Made by a program: the position numbers and the translations under genes
Shown here: piece after piece, positions 29,886 to 39,577 of the stretch
Layout of the letters: every line of letters begins with the position of its first letter
Numbering within the stretch: the first letter of the stretch is position 1
Assembly (NCBI GenBank): GCA_903876445.1
Contig: CAIQZX010000179.1
Coordinates: forward strand, 1-46,390
Length of the DNA stretch: 46,390 nucleotides
Direction of reading: 5' to 3'
Source: an uncultured Pseudomonadota bacterium
GTDB lineage: Bacteria > Pseudomonadota > Gammaproteobacteria > Methylococcales > Methylomonadaceae
The notes under the pieces: generated by a model
The model's input: only the letters and a program-made list of their open reading frames with translations
Told to the model about the DNA's origin: nothing
Databases searched by the model: none

Positions 29886-30599
29886 ATGGACAACAGTAAA
29901 ATAGCACATCACATTTCAGAAAACTTCAACAAAGAGTTAGAAGATATTCGTAACAAAGTCTTAGCGATGGGCGGTTTAGTTGAAGAGCAAATCGAGTTAG
30001 CCATTAAAGCCCTAACAACCGGCGATATGGAGCTTGCAGAATCTGTCATTAAACAAGACAATGATGTTGATTATTTTGAAATGGAAATTGATGCAGAATG
30101 CACACAAATTATTGCATTGCGTCAACCCGCTGCATTTGATTTGCGTTTATTACTGACAGTTTTACGAATTATTAACGAATTAGAAAGAATTGGTGATTTA
30201 GCGGAACGCATTGCAAAAATGGCAATTTATCTTTCGAGTAAAGAAGGTAAATCCGACCATTATTTGGAATTGCAACACATGGCGGGTTTAGTTAAAGAAA
30301 TGCTAAACGGTGCGTTAGATAGTTTTGCCCGAATGTCAGTCGATGATATTACTGAAATTACCGGCAGCGACGCACAAGTTGATTACGAATACGCGAGCAT
30401 TATTCGTCAGTTGATTACGCAGATGATGGAAGACCCGCGCAATATCACTCGCTCAATGGATATGTTGTGGACAGTTCGGGCGTTAGAACGTATCGGCGAT
30501 CATTCTCGTTACATTTGTGAACATTTGATTTACATGGTTAAAGGCGAAGATGTCCGCCATTTAACGCAAGCAGAACTCGAAGAAAAAATGAAAAGCTAA
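29886..30599 (+). CDS. phoU: Phosphate signalling regulator PhoU
   Basis: 237 residues, normal PhoU length, with two three-helix bundles. Each bundle keeps its metal motif: INELERIGDLAERIAKMA in the first and VRALERIGDHSRYICEHL in the second. PhoU links the Pst transporter with the PhoR-PhoB system and restrains Pho signalling when phosphate is plentiful. GAGGG before the ATG serves as ribosome-binding site. It is the last gene of the operon and is followed by a strong terminator. phoB and phoR are not in the window. Confidence 0.95.
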   Translation: MDNSKIAHHISENFNKELEDIRNKVLAMGGLVEEQIELAIKALTTGDMELAESVIKQDNDVDYFEMEIDAECTQIIALRQPAAFDLRLLLTVLRIINELERIGDLAERIAKMAIYLSSKEGKSDHYLELQHMAGLVKEMLNGALDSFARMSVDDITEITGSDAQVDYEYASIIRQLITQMMEDPRNITRSMDMLWTVRALERIGDHSRYICEHLIYMVKGEDVRHLTQAELEEKMKS

Positions 30600-30617
30600 A
30601 TACTTTTCTTTTGAACG

Positions 30618-30646
30618 AAAAAAGGCGCGAAATTTGCGCCTTTTTT
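30618..30646. terminator. Bidirectional terminator after phoU
   Basis: AAAAAAGGCGC-gaaattt-GCGCCTTTTTT: an A-rich arm, GGCGC/GCGCC stem and U-tract readable on both strands. It ends the pst-phoU operon and probably also the convergent minus-strand gene at 30654. Confidence 0.9.
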
Positions 30647-30653
30647 GTGAGAA

Positions 30654-31043
30654 TTATTTTTTGTCGAAATAATAATAACCGCCGAATTTACCTTTTAAAA
30701 TCATTTTAGTTTCGCTTTTTTCCACTAAGGAAAAGAAATCAAGGCGACTACTTCCAACTTGAGAAACTTTTAATTTCCCTTCTTCAACTTCGTAATTTAC
30801 GGGCGGTTGATCGTAGTATTTACCTTCGCGCGGAATATGCAGAATGGTTAATTTACCGTCTTTGAAAATCCAAGTATCTTCACGCGGAAGAGCTTCTTCT
30901 TTTTCGCTAGCCGTGTTTTTAGTCGATTGTAATTTCCAAGTGCCGACCACTTCTTCTTTTGTTTTTAACTCAATATCTGCAAAAACGGTGGTTGCTGAAA
31001 ATGCCAACGCTAACAACATAGCGGCTTGATTCAATTTTTTCAT
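30654..31043 (-). CDS. Small exported protein with lipocalin-like core, function unknown
   Basis: 129 residues with a signal peptide (MKKLNQAAMLLALAFSATTVFA, cleavage likely after FA). The mature part is about 105 residues, rich in beta strand, and starts with the VVGTWKLQ pattern typical of small lipocalin-like or META-like periplasmic proteins, followed by DTWIFKDGKLTIL and MILKGKFGGYYYFDKK. No cysteine is present. A TGGA lies upstream of the ATG. I do not recognise a specific family and no ligand can be assigned. Confidence 0.7.
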   Translation of the reverse strand: MKKLNQAAMLLALAFSATTVFADIELKTKEEVVGTWKLQSTKNTASEKEEALPREDTWIFKDGKLTILHIPREGKYYDQPPVNYEVEEGKLKVSQVGSSRLDFFSLVEKSETKMILKGKFGGYYYFDKK

Positions 31044-31158
31044 GCTTTTTCCATCAACGGTTAAACAATCAATTTGTCTAACATCGGCGTTGATTATGCG
31101 CTTCCGTAGTTTTATTCGCCATTAAAATTATAGGCGGAATCGCGTTATTTCAAATTTA

Positions 31159-32502
31159 CTAATAAACACGGGTTATCGCCTGCCATGCCACGTCAAACAT
31201 TAACGTTAATTCGTCGATGGCTATCACATAAGGCGGCATAAAATAAATCACGTTCCCAAGTGGACGCAATAACACACCTTTCGATAACGCATAACGATGA
31301 ATTTGCAAACCACGTCGTTCTTGCCAAGGATACGGTTCACGAGTAATTTTGTTTTTGACTAATTCAATCGCTAGAATCATTCCAGTTTGACGAACTTCAG
31401 CTACATTCGGATGCGTCAAAAAACGTTGTGACAACACCGCCATTTTTGCAGATAAAATATGATTTTTTTGAATAACATTTTGGGTTTCAAAAATGCTTAA
31501 TGTGGCTAATGCCGCACGACAGGCTAAAGCATTTCCCGTATAACTGTGTGAATGTAAAAACGCAGTGAGTTTTGAATAATCATCATAAAACGCGGTATAA
31601 ATATCATCTGTTGTTAAAACTGCTGAAAGTGGTAAATAACCGCCTGTTAAACCTTTTGATAAACATAAAAAATCGGGTGAAATTTCTGCTTGTTCGCACG
31701 CAAACAACGTTCCCGTGCGTCCGAAACCTACCGCGATTTCGTCAGCAATTAAATGGACATTAAATTTATCACAAGCCACTCGCAATAATTTTAGATAAAT
31801 TGCATCGTACATTCGCATTCCGCCCGCGCATTGCACTAACGGTTCGACAATCACCGCACATATTTCGTTAGCATTTTCCGCTAACATTTCTTCAAAATGC
31901 GCGAATTGGCGCGTCGAATAATCTTCCCAGGTTTCGCCGGATTCGCGAAAATAACAATCTGGACTGGGCGCGGTGATGACATCCATTAGCAATGGCGCGT
32001 AAGTTTTTTTGTATAACGCCACATCGCCAACCGCTAACGCGCCAAGTGTTTCACCATGATAACTATTTTGAAGCGTGACGAATTTCGTTTTTTGAGTTTG
32101 TCCTTGATTTTGCCAATAATGAAAACTCATTTTTAACGCCACTTCGACAGCCGCCGAACCATTATCGGCATAAAAACAACGCGATAATCCTGCAGGTGTA
32201 ACAGCAACTAATTTTTCAGCTAATTCAACTGCCGCTTCATGCGTAAAACCGGCAAAAATAACGTGTTCTAATGCGTCAACTTGCTGCTTTAATGCGGCGT
32301 TAATAATCGGATTAGAATGCCCAAATAAATTCACCCACCACGAACTGATTCCGTCTAAATAACGATTACCGTCAAAATCCTCAAGCCAAACGCCCTGCCC
32401 TGATTTAATTGGAATAATCGGAAAATTTTCATGGTCGTGCATTTGTGTGCAAGGGTGCCATAAAACGCGCGTGTCACGTTCCGATAAAATTGCGTTGTTC
32501 AT
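31159..32502 (-). CDS. bioA: Adenosylmethionine-8-amino-7-oxononanoate aminotransferase
   Basis: PLP enzyme of biotin synthesis that transfers the amino group of S-adenosylmethionine to KAPA, giving DAPA. 447 residues. Visible features are WHPCTQMHDHE at the N-terminus (typical of BioA), SSWWVNLFGHSNP, NGSAAVEVALKMSFHYW, LIADEIAVGFGRTGTLFACE, and the PLP-lysine region LCLSKGLTGGYLPLSAVL (Lys about residue 280). The C-terminus has LRPLGNVIYFMPPY. It stands alone here; other bio genes are absent. ATG 32502 follows CGGAGCTTTT. The upstream region holds the hairpins described in the next entry. Confidence 0.95.
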   Translation of the reverse strand: MNNAILSERDTRVLWHPCTQMHDHENFPIIPIKSGQGVWLEDFDGNRYLDGISSWWVNLFGHSNPIINAALKQQVDALEHVIFAGFTHEAAVELAEKLVAVTPAGLSRCFYADNGSAAVEVALKMSFHYWQNQGQTQKTKFVTLQNSYHGETLGALAVGDVALYKKTYAPLLMDVITAPSPDCYFRESGETWEDYSTRQFAHFEEMLAENANEICAVIVEPLVQCAGGMRMYDAIYLKLLRVACDKFNVHLIADEIAVGFGRTGTLFACEQAEISPDFLCLSKGLTGGYLPLSAVLTTDDIYTAFYDDYSKLTAFLHSHSYTGNALACRAALATLSIFETQNVIQKNHILSAKMAVLSQRFLTHPNVAEVRQTGMILAIELVKNKITREPYPWQERRGLQIHRYALSKGVLLRPLGNVIYFMPPYVIAIDELTLMFDVAWQAITRVY

Positions 32503-32517
32503 CGCAAAAGCTCCGTG

Positions 32518-32760
32518 ATACCCCGCCGTTTAAGGCGGGGAGGTAAGGAATGCTTTTGATTTTCGTTGTACATAAATAATTCCTCTTGTTGTACTCACGC
32601 CGTCTTTTAGATCTACCGCAGGGCTTGCGGGATGTTAAGCCTTTGGAGACGATGTAAGAAATGTTGGCTCAATACTACTATCCGATTATCAGTGAATTAG
32701 GAAGTTCTCAATAGCGATATTGTGAATCCCCGTACATTTAGGTCGGGGCGGATGTCAATG
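32518..32760 (+). mobile_element. Remnant resembling IS200/IS605-type right ends (omega-RNA-like), no intact tnpB
   Basis: Two G/C hairpins in the same orientation bracket a non-coding stretch: CCCCGCCGTTTAAGGCGGGG followed by AGGTAAGG, and CCCCGTACATTTAGGTCGGGG followed by CGGATGTCAATG. A GGGG hairpin trailed by GGATGTCA is typical of the right end of TnpB-encoding IS200/IS605-group elements, where it forms the 3' end of omega RNA. The sequence between (GTGAATTAGGAAGTTCTCAA) also looks like the tail of such elements. There is no transposase or TnpB reading frame, so this is a remnant or a small non-autonomous derivative. Identification rests on pattern memory only. Confidence 0.5.
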
Positions 32761-32781
32761 AAAATCACAAGTTTTGTGTAT

Positions 32782-35019
32782 TTATTCGCCGCTTTCTAAG
32801 GCTTCCACACGTTGAAAACCGCGTGGTAAAAGTGTTCCACGTTTGGCGCGATTACTTGTATAAAGTTGTAAATCGCTGGGTTTTAACGTCAACGTGCGCT
32901 TCCCCGATATGACTGTCAAAGAATTTTCCGGTTTTAAAATTGTAAAAGCGACAATGAAATCTAAACTTTTTTCTAAATCATTGCTCGAAATTTGAATCAA
33001 TTTGTTGCCCTTCCCTTTTGGCAAAGTTGGAATTTCATTTAACGGGAAAAGTAACAACCGTCCCTGCGCGGTAACAATCGCTAATAAACTGGATTCTTCG
33101 GCGGTTAATAATGGCGATAATAATTTTTCACCGTTTGACAACGTTACAAGGGATTTTCCGGCTTTGTTTTTGCTGGCTAAATCATTCAATGGTGTTTTAA
33201 AACCATAGCCCCAAGAATTTACCAATATGACAAAATCATCTGAATTCCCCGCAATTAAATGTGTAAAAGTCGCATTTTCAGGTGGATTAAAACGTCCCGT
33301 TAAAGGCTCGCCTTGTGTTCGCGCCGACGGTAAATCATGTGTCGTTGAACTATAAACACGTCCAGTTGAATCCAATAAATAAATCGTGTGCGTCGAACGG
33401 GTTTTGACTGAATTTTGAAAACTATCCCCCGCCCGATAACTTAAATTTTGAACGTCTACATCGTGACCTTTTGCGGCACGAATCCACCCTTTCTCAGATA
33501 AAATAACCGTTAATGGCTCATTCGAAATTAACGCCGTATCATCTAAGGCTTGAGCGGCTTGGCGCGTCACAACGGGCGAACGTCTGTCATCACCATATTG
33601 TTGAGCATCTTGCTGTAATTCTTTTTTGACCAATTTTTTCAACGCAATTTCTGAACTTAACGTTTTTTCAAGTCCATCGCGTTCTTTTGCCAGTGAATTT
33701 TGTTCCGCACGAATTTTGGTTTCTTCGAGTTTAATCAAATGCCGTAATTTCAATTCTAAAATCGCTTCGGCTTGAATTTCACTTAATCCAAAACGTGAAA
33801 TCAAAACGGGTTTCGGCACATCTTCGTTACGAATAATTGCAATCACTTCGTCGATATTCAAATACGCAATCAACAAACCTTCCAAAATATGCAATCTCGC
33901 TAAAACTTTATTCAATCGATATTGCAAACGACGACGCACTGTTTCAATTCTGAATCGAAGCCATTCGCTCAAAATTTCGTGTAAGTTTTTGACTTGTGGA
34001 CGACCATTCAAGCCAATCATATTCATGTTAACGCGATAACTTTTTTCCAAATCCGTCGTTGCAAATAAATGCGACATGATTTCTTCGGCGTTAATACGTT
34101 TTGCTTTTGGAATAATCAATAAACGAGTCGGATTTTCATGATCGGATTCGTCACGCAAGTCTTCCAGCATAGGCAATTTTTTCGCCAACATTTGCGCTGC
34201 AATTTGTTCCATTAACTTTGAACCTGAAACTTGATGCGGCAAAGCGGTGATAATAATTACGCCATCTTCTAACGTGTAAGTCGCTCGCATTTTTACCGAG
34301 CCTCCACCTGTACGATAAATTTTTTGTAAATCTTCTCGATTACTAATAATTTCCGCTTCGGTTGGATAATCGGGTGCCTGAACAAAAGTCAAAAGTGTGT
34401 CTAAATTGGTTTCCGGTTCATCTAATAATTGCACGCACGCATTAACCACTTCACGCAAATTATGCGGCGGAATATCGGTTGCCATACCAACAGCAATACC
34501 CATTGTGCCGTTTAGCAAAATGTTCGGTAATCGCGCAGGCAAACATTCCGGTTCTTTAAGCGACGCATCAAAATTATCCGTCCATTCAACTGTTCCTTGT
34601 TCAATTTCACTCAACAACGTATTCGCATAAGGCGTTAAACGCGATTCGGTATAGCGCATTGCCGCAAACGATTTCGGATCATCCGACGAGCCCCAATTTC
34701 CTTGTCCATCCACTAAGGTGTAACGGTAAGAAAACGGCTGTGCCATTAAAACCATTGCTTCATAACACGCGGAATCACCGTGCGGATGATATAAACCTAA
34801 AACGCTTCCGACTGTACGAGCAGATTTTTTATATTTTGCCAGCGCGTTCAATCCTAATTCTGACATAGCGTAAATAATGCGCCGTTGCACAGGTTTTAAA
34901 CCATCCGAAAGATACGGTAAGGCTCTATCTAAAATGACATACATCGAATAATCGAGATAGGCTTTTTCAGCAAAATCTTTTAACTGCTGTTGTTCAAATG
35001 TATCGGCAAAACTAACCAT
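32782..35019 (-). CDS. parC: DNA topoisomerase IV subunit A
   Basis: 745-residue DNA-cleaving subunit of topoisomerase IV, which decatenates daughter chromosomes. Catalytic Tyr lies in [10 protein letters not shown] (about residue 123). The quinolone-resistance region reads [15 protein letters not shown], with Ser and Glu at the usual positions, i.e. the sensitive-type residues. The C-terminal part shows several beta-pinwheel blades of the ParC kind. A good ribosome-binding site (AAAGGAAA) precedes ATG 35019. parE is not in the window. ParC is preferred to GyrA on length and on the N-terminal sequence. Confidence 0.95.
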   Translation of the reverse strand: MVSFADTFEQQQLKDFAEKAYLDYSMYVILDRALPYLSDGLKPVQRRIIYAMSELGLNALAKYKKSARTVGSVLGLYHPHGDSACYEAMVLMAQPFSYRYTLVDGQGNWGSSDDPKSFAAMRYTESRLTPYANTLLSEIEQGTVEWTDNFDASLKEPECLPARLPNILLNGTMGIAVGMATDIPPHNLREVVNACVQLLDEPETNLDTLLTFVQAPDYPTEAEIISNREDLQKIYRTGGGSVKMRATYTLEDGVIIITALPHQVSGSKLMEQIAAQMLAKKLPMLEDLRDESDHENPTRLLIIPKAKRINAEEIMSHLFATTDLEKSYRVNMNMIGLNGRPQVKNLHEILSEWLRFRIETVRRRLQYRLNKVLARLHILEGLLIAYLNIDEVIAIIRNEDVPKPVLISRFGLSEIQAEAILELKLRHLIKLEETKIRAEQNSLAKERDGLEKTLSSEIALKKLVKKELQQDAQQYGDDRRSPVVTRQAAQALDDTALISNEPLTVILSEKGWIRAAKGHDVDVQNLSYRAGDSFQNSVKTRSTHTIYLLDSTGRVYSSTTHDLPSARTQGEPLTGRFNPPENATFTHLIAGNSDDFVILVNSWGYGFKTPLNDLASKNKAGKSLVTLSNGEKLLSPLLTAEESSLLAIVTAQGRLLLFPLNEIPTLPKGKGNKLIQISSNDLEKSLDFIVAFTILKPENSLTVISGKRTLTLKPSDLQLYTSNRAKRGTLLPRGFQRVEALESGE

Positions 35020-35085
35020 TTAATGTTTCCTTTGAGTTCTATTAGTTGAAAATCTAAATCCGCATTTAACACAACTATATAACGT

Positions 35086-35639
35086 TTAATCACGACGCTC
35101 GACAGATTTCACAACAGGGAATAACAATCTAAATGTCGTACCGTAATTTTTTTAGTCATAGTTGACTCAATCAGTATGTGTCCGCTTGATGAATGCACTA
35201 AACCACTCACCGCCGACAAACCTAATCCCGTGCCTTCGCCTTGTTCTTTAGTTGTAAAAAACGGATCGAAAAGCCGATGAATAATTTTATCTTCAATGCC
35301 TGTGCCGTTATCCGACACACTTAATTCAATAAGGTTTCCGTCAATAATCTTGGCACACGCATTCACAATGCGTGTCTCGCACCACAACTTTTTTCAACGA
35401 ATTGTAATAAATCCACCCTTTTCTCGCATTGCATCTCGCGCATTGATAGCCAAATTTGTGACAATTTGGTGCAAATCCCCTGAATCAATTTGAATCAGTG
35501 TTTCACAAAGATTTCGTGCGCCACAAGTGCTGCAATCTGCGTGATGGATATTACAATTATCTAAAAATTCAATTTTGATTTTACTGGTTAATGCGGGTCT
35601 TGTTCGTAAGGATTCATCCGCAATATCTTCGCTGTCCAT
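35086..35639 (-). pseudogene. Decayed histidine-kinase transmitter (paralogue of HK at 11828)
   Basis: Two short ORFs in different frames (35394-35639 and 35109-35387) together carry the N box [44 protein letters not shown] and GHILIES, nearly identical to the kinase at 11828-13537. Compared with that kinase, about 55 residues are missing between ESLR and RPALTSK, a frameshift lies near 35390, and another near 35150 diverts the end; in the alternative frame [10 protein letters not shown] can still be read up to a stop at 35086. The H box and all input domains are gone. It is a pseudogene, not a functional split kinase. Confidence 0.9.
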
Positions 35640-35740
35640 TTTATCAGTCTACTTACAAAAGATAATAATTTTGGAATTTTGAATATGTTGTGAAAAAAAT
35701 TGTTAGAATTAAGACTTGAATTTTAGCGTAGGACTTGAAA

Positions 35741-37597
35741 ATGATAATAAAAAATAGTGGTACGCTTGTCGTTTTGGTTTTTTTATTTTGTAAAAATGTG
35801 AGTGGTGATGAACTCACGGAATTGGATCCCATCACCATTTACGACGGCAAAAGCGTAACGGAAGAAATCGCCAATCCTACAAAAATGGAAATCGAATTCG
35901 ATAGAGAAAAATTGCAAGCCATTCCCCGCGAAAATCTCAATAATGTTATCAAAAGCCAACCTGGTGTTATGGCGCATCAAGGCACAGGAGATACAATCTC
36001 AAATATCACCTTACGCGGCGCAGGCGGTTCCGGTCAAGGAATGTTCACGTTAGACGGCGTACCTTTATTTGGTAGCTTTGCAGGCTTTTTTTCTTTAGGT
36101 CAATATCCAATTGACGCGCTCGAAAATGTCATCATAACAAAAGGAATGGGCGGCGATAAACATGGCAGTCGAACACTTGGCGGCAGTTTTCATTTGCTAA
36201 CCCGACGTTTAAAAGATGATGAACATTTTTTACATTTTGAAGGCGGCAGTTATGACACATTAAGAGAAACCGCTGGCGCGGGTTTAGCCACGCAAATCGG
36301 TGACTTTTCAGTAGTTGCTGGACGCAGCGATGTTTTTACGGGCATCAGTCAAGCGCGAACCGGCTCGGAACGCGATAGTTTCGGCATGACGCACGCTTCT
36401 GGAAACTGGTTTAAACATTTTGATCGCGGCAGTTTAGATGCGTCGCTGTATTTAGTAAACACTGATGAAGATTTCGATGGTCCGGGTAGATTACCTAGTG
36501 GAAAAATCGCTTGGGTCGATGATAAAAAAGGGAAACTTTCCAGTGAAACTGTAGTTTCACAACTGCACGGCGAATATGATGTTGCGCCAAATTGGAACAG
36601 TTCATTGCAATTAGGATTTACCCAAAATCGGCAAGAAATGATTACGACGTTAATCAAGCCTTTTGCATTAACTAGCCAATTATTGATGGTGGATTGGAAA
36701 AATAAGCACCGCTTTGAACTCTATGATAAAAATCAACAAGCCACTGTAACGTGGGGAGTCAATACACAACATCAACGCACTCTGAATTTTCCTGCCGTGC
36801 ATCAAACTGTGATTAGTCCAAATGTGCGCGGTGAATTGTTATTAGGCAAATGGCAATGGAAAGCCGATGCACGTTTTGATCAAGGCGATGCTTATGGCAA
36901 TCACAATGTATTTTCAGTGGGTGTGAATCGAGAAATACTTAACAATTTAAATGTGTGGGCAAATGGCGGAACAGGTTATCGACAGCCAGGTGTCAGTGAA
37001 TTAAAGAATCCCGTTTATGGTAATCCGGATTTAAAAGGTGAAAGTAATACAGGCGGCGAAGTCGGTTTAACGCTGCATTTTAACGCTGACGACGAAATCA
37101 AAGTTAGTGGGTATTATCAAAATTATAAAAACATGATTTCGCTTCAATTTAATGCTGAGACGGGATTTATTGCAACCACAAACATTGTAGAAGCGGATGT
37201 GTGGGGAGCGGAAATGCAAGCGCAACACCGTTGGACGACAATATGGAAAACTGGTTTAGGTTATGGCTACATGGATGCGACGAATCCAATAACCCATTTA
37301 AAAGTGGCTATTCGTCCTGAACATCAAGGGGTTTTCTGGAATGAATTGCAATTATTGCAACCCTTAAAGTTTCGACTTGAACTCAATGTTCATGATGGTT
37401 ATTGGTTTGATACCGCAAATCAAAGCAGAGCAAACCAAGCGGCGCGTTTGAATACGTTGTTAAATTACCAAGTTACGCCTAAAACAGATTTATATGTTCG
37501 GGTTGAAAACATCAATAATGAACGCACCCCAGAAATCACGCCAGATTTTAATTTTACCGGAACGGCTTTTTATTTTGGCGTTCGCAGCCTTTTTTGA
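35741..37597 (+). CDS. TonB-dependent outer-membrane receptor
   Basis: 618 residues from ATG 35741 (the track's TTG at 35735 is less likely; TAGGA lies just upstream). A signal peptide (LVVLVFLFCKNVSG) is followed by a TonB-box-like ELDPITIYDG, then the plug domain (about 45-160: NLNNVIKSQPGVMAHQ, ITLRGAGGSGQGMFTLDGVPL) and a beta-barrel ending in the typical terminal Phe (YFGVRSLF). The substrate cannot be told: siderophore, cobalamin, copper chelate or other. No adjacent ABC transporter, FecIR pair or riboswitch is seen. It stands alone between a pseudogene and a bacteriohemerythrin. Confidence 0.9.
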   Translation: MIIKNSGTLVVLVFLFCKNVSGDELTELDPITIYDGKSVTEEIANPTKMEIEFDREKLQAIPRENLNNVIKSQPGVMAHQGTGDTISNITLRGAGGSGQGMFTLDGVPLFGSFAGFFSLGQYPIDALENVIITKGMGGDKHGSRTLGGSFHLLTRRLKDDEHFLHFEGGSYDTLRETAGAGLATQIGDFSVVAGRSDVFTGISQARTGSERDSFGMTHASGNWFKHFDRGSLDASLYLVNTDEDFDGPGRLPSGKIAWVDDKKGKLSSETVVSQLHGEYDVAPNWNSSLQLGFTQNRQEMITTLIKPFALTSQLLMVDWKNKHRFELYDKNQQATVTWGVNTQHQRTLNFPAVHQTVISPNVRGELLLGKWQWKADARFDQGDAYGNHNVFSVGVNREILNNLNVWANGGTGYRQPGVSELKNPVYGNPDLKGESNTGGEVGLTLHFNADDEIKVSGYYQNYKNMISLQFNAETGFIATTNIVEADVWGAEMQAQHRWTTIWKTGLGYGYMDATNPITHLKVAIRPEHQGVFWNELQLLQPLKFRLELNVHDGYWFDTANQSRANQAARLNTLLNYQVTPKTDLYVRVENINNERTPEITPDFNFTGTAFYFGVRSLF

Positions 37598-37687
37598 ATT
37601 TCTCAAATTTTCTCTAACAAAAACTGAATGGAATTGTAGTAATGCGCGTTTAGAATAGCATTTCAACAATTTCAACGAAAGGAAACT

Positions 37688-38101
37688 ATGAACAATCCTG
37701 CACAAGATGAAGGCTTTAACTGGCTTGACGAATATAAAATTGGCGATTCTCTTATCGATCAGCAGCATGAACATTTATTTGAATTAGCGAATCGAATCAT
37801 TAGCCCTTATAACGACCAGCAAACCACATATCTCAATTCAATGGCACTGTATGATTACGTCGGTAAGCATTTTGCAGCTGAAGAATCATTGATGCAAAAA
37901 TACGACTACCCCGAATACGAGGCTCACAAGGAACTGCATAAATCGTTAGCGAAAAAACTCGATAGCATTAGCGAAGGCATTCTCAATGACGAAACAACGA
38001 AAGAAGACGTAACCAAATTCATGAAAAAATGGGTTCTTGTTCACATTCTTAATGAAGATATGCGTTTCGGTTCATTCTTAAAATCAGCAAAAAATACTTG
38101 A
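37688..38101 (+). CDS. Bacteriohemerythrin (O2-binding di-iron protein)
   Basis: 137-residue four-helix protein with the complete di-iron ligand set of hemerythrins: QQHEHLFEL, VGKHFAAEESLM, EYEAHKELHKSL and VHILNEDMRF (five His, one Glu, one Asp). Bacteriohemerythrins bind O2 reversibly; in Methylococcus one has been implicated in delivering O2 to particulate methane monooxygenase, which would suit the methylotroph setting, but the role here is inference. A GAAAGGAAACT ribosome-binding site precedes ATG. It is a single gene with its own terminator. Confidence 0.95.
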   Translation: MNNPAQDEGFNWLDEYKIGDSLIDQQHEHLFELANRIISPYNDQQTTYLNSMALYDYVGKHFAAEESLMQKYDYPEYEAHKELHKSLAKKLDSISEGILNDETTKEDVTKFMKKWVLVHILNEDMRFGSFLKSAKNT

Positions 38102-38111
38102 AACAGACTTA

Positions 38112-38162
38112 AAAAAACGAGCATCAGAAATTTCTTCGTAGTTATTCTGATGTTCGTTTTTT
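38112..38162. terminator. Bidirectional terminator between bacteriohemerythrin and kinase
   Basis: AAAAAACGAGCATCAGAA and TTCTGATGTTCGTTTTTT pair almost fully (one G-U/mismatch), with A/T tails on both sides. It separates the convergent genes ending at 38101 and 38164. Confidence 0.85.
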
Positions 38163-38163
38163 G

Positions 38164-39495
38164 TTAGATTTTTGGCGCAATTTCAATCGTATTTTCCATC
38201 GGAAAAAGTAATTTAAAAGACGTTCCTTGATTAGGCTCATGTGTTCTGGAATCCACCAAAATATGTCCGTTCGAGTGATGCACCATTCCACTCACTGTCG
38301 ATAATCCCAATCCCGTTCCCTCACCGACCTGTTTGGTTGTAAAAAATGGCTGAAAAACCCTTTTCAGAACATCTGGCTCAATACCCGTGCCATAATCTTG
38401 CACACCCAACATTATGAATTCACCTGAAATTTTTTCGGAACAGGCGGCGCAATGACAATTTAGCGCATCCGATATTGTAATTGCTTTCAATGAAATCATA
38501 ATCAAACCGCCTTTTTTCATTGCGTCACGCGCATTTATCAATAAATTCGTCAAAATTTGATGTAAATCGATAGCGTCAATGTGGATATTCAAATCCGCTT
38601 CAGCATCTAAATCAATTTGAAATTTACAAGTTAAACCCGGACGAACCATCGCTAAAACTTCGTAAATTACATCTAATGTTGCTCTGAAAGAGTTATTGGA
38701 TTTAATGCTGTTTTGACGCGAATAAGCCATCATTTTTTTAATCAGCTCAACAGCACGAAAACCTGCTTTTTCAACATGAAGAGCGTTATTCAACATATCT
38801 GTTTTCAAATTTTCATCGACAATATCTTCGGCAGCAAATTTATTTAATTCGTTGTAACCTAAAATGCTAGTCAAGATATTATTGAAATCATGCGCGATGC
38901 CGAAAGTTAAACGACTGACACTTTCTATTTTTTGCATGTGAATAACTTGATGATTTAGCAATTCATTTTCATCATAAGAACGCGCGAGTTCTGCCGTACG
39001 TTTTTCTTTTTCGTTTGATTGAATTGCCAGTTCCAAATTCGCCAATTGCAATTCTTCCACAAGCTGTTCTTTTTCTTGATTTACAGCTTTCAGTTCAGCC
39101 GCGCGTTTTTCTTTTTCTATACAATGCAATTCAATTTGAGTACAAACACGCGCTTTAATAATTTCAGGACGAAATGGCTTACCAATATAATCCACCGCGC
39201 CTAATTCAAAACCATATACTTCGGATTCATCATTAGATTGTGCGGTAATAAAAATAACAGGAATATCTGCTGTGATTGGATTCGCTTTTAATCTTTTACA
39301 TACTTCGTAGCCGTCAATATTAGGCATAACAATATCTAACAGAATTAAATCTGGTTGTTCATGTAATGCTAATTCCAATGCTTTTTCACCATTGATGGCA
39401 AATAAAATGTTGTAGCTATCGAGAATATCTGCTAACAAATGAATGTTAAGCGGATTGTCATCAACAATGAGTAAACACGCGGTTTTCGAAACCAT
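38164..39495 (-). CDS. Receiver-histidine kinase (REC at N-terminus)
   Basis: 443 residues. N-terminal receiver (about 6-120): LIVDDN, phospho-Asp in LILLDIVMPNIDGYEV, FITAQ and KPF. A Glu/Lys-rich coiled coil (about 125-175) leads to the transmitter with H box SRLTFGIAHDFNNIL, N box TNLLINARDAM, a CHCAAC motif, QDYGTGI and GTGLGLSTVSGMVHHSNGH. There are no membrane segments or PAS. Its transmitter is very similar to those at 39578 and 11828. RBS TTAGGAGC before ATG 39495. The receiver in cis at the N-terminus suggests it is controlled by another kinase, possibly the membrane-bound one at 39578 next door. Confidence 0.9.
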   Translation of the reverse strand: MVSKTACLLIVDDNPLNIHLLADILDSYNILFAINGEKALELALHEQPDLILLDIVMPNIDGYEVCKRLKANPITADIPVIFITAQSNDESEVYGFELGAVDYIGKPFRPEIIKARVCTQIELHCIEKEKRAAELKAVNQEKEQLVEELQLANLELAIQSNEKEKRTAELARSYDENELLNHQVIHMQKIESVSRLTFGIAHDFNNILTSILGYNELNKFAAEDIVDENLKTDMLNNALHVEKAGFRAVELIKKMMAYSRQNSIKSNNSFRATLDVIYEVLAMVRPGLTCKFQIDLDAEADLNIHIDAIDLHQILTNLLINARDAMKKGGLIMISLKAITISDALNCHCAACSEKISGEFIMLGVQDYGTGIEPDVLKRVFQPFFTTKQVGEGTGLGLSTVSGMVHHSNGHILVDSRTHEPNQGTSFKLLFPMENTIEIAPKI

Positions 39496-39577
39496 ATATT
39501 TTATGCTCCTAATTATAAGCGGGATAAAAAAGTGTAGTAGATTTTACACTCATGATTCTTGAGTGCAACTTTTGTAA

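Noticed and set aside
35109-35639. Functional two-gene split kinase
   Set aside because: The H box is missing, there is an internal deletion, and two frameshifts are needed to restore the protein.
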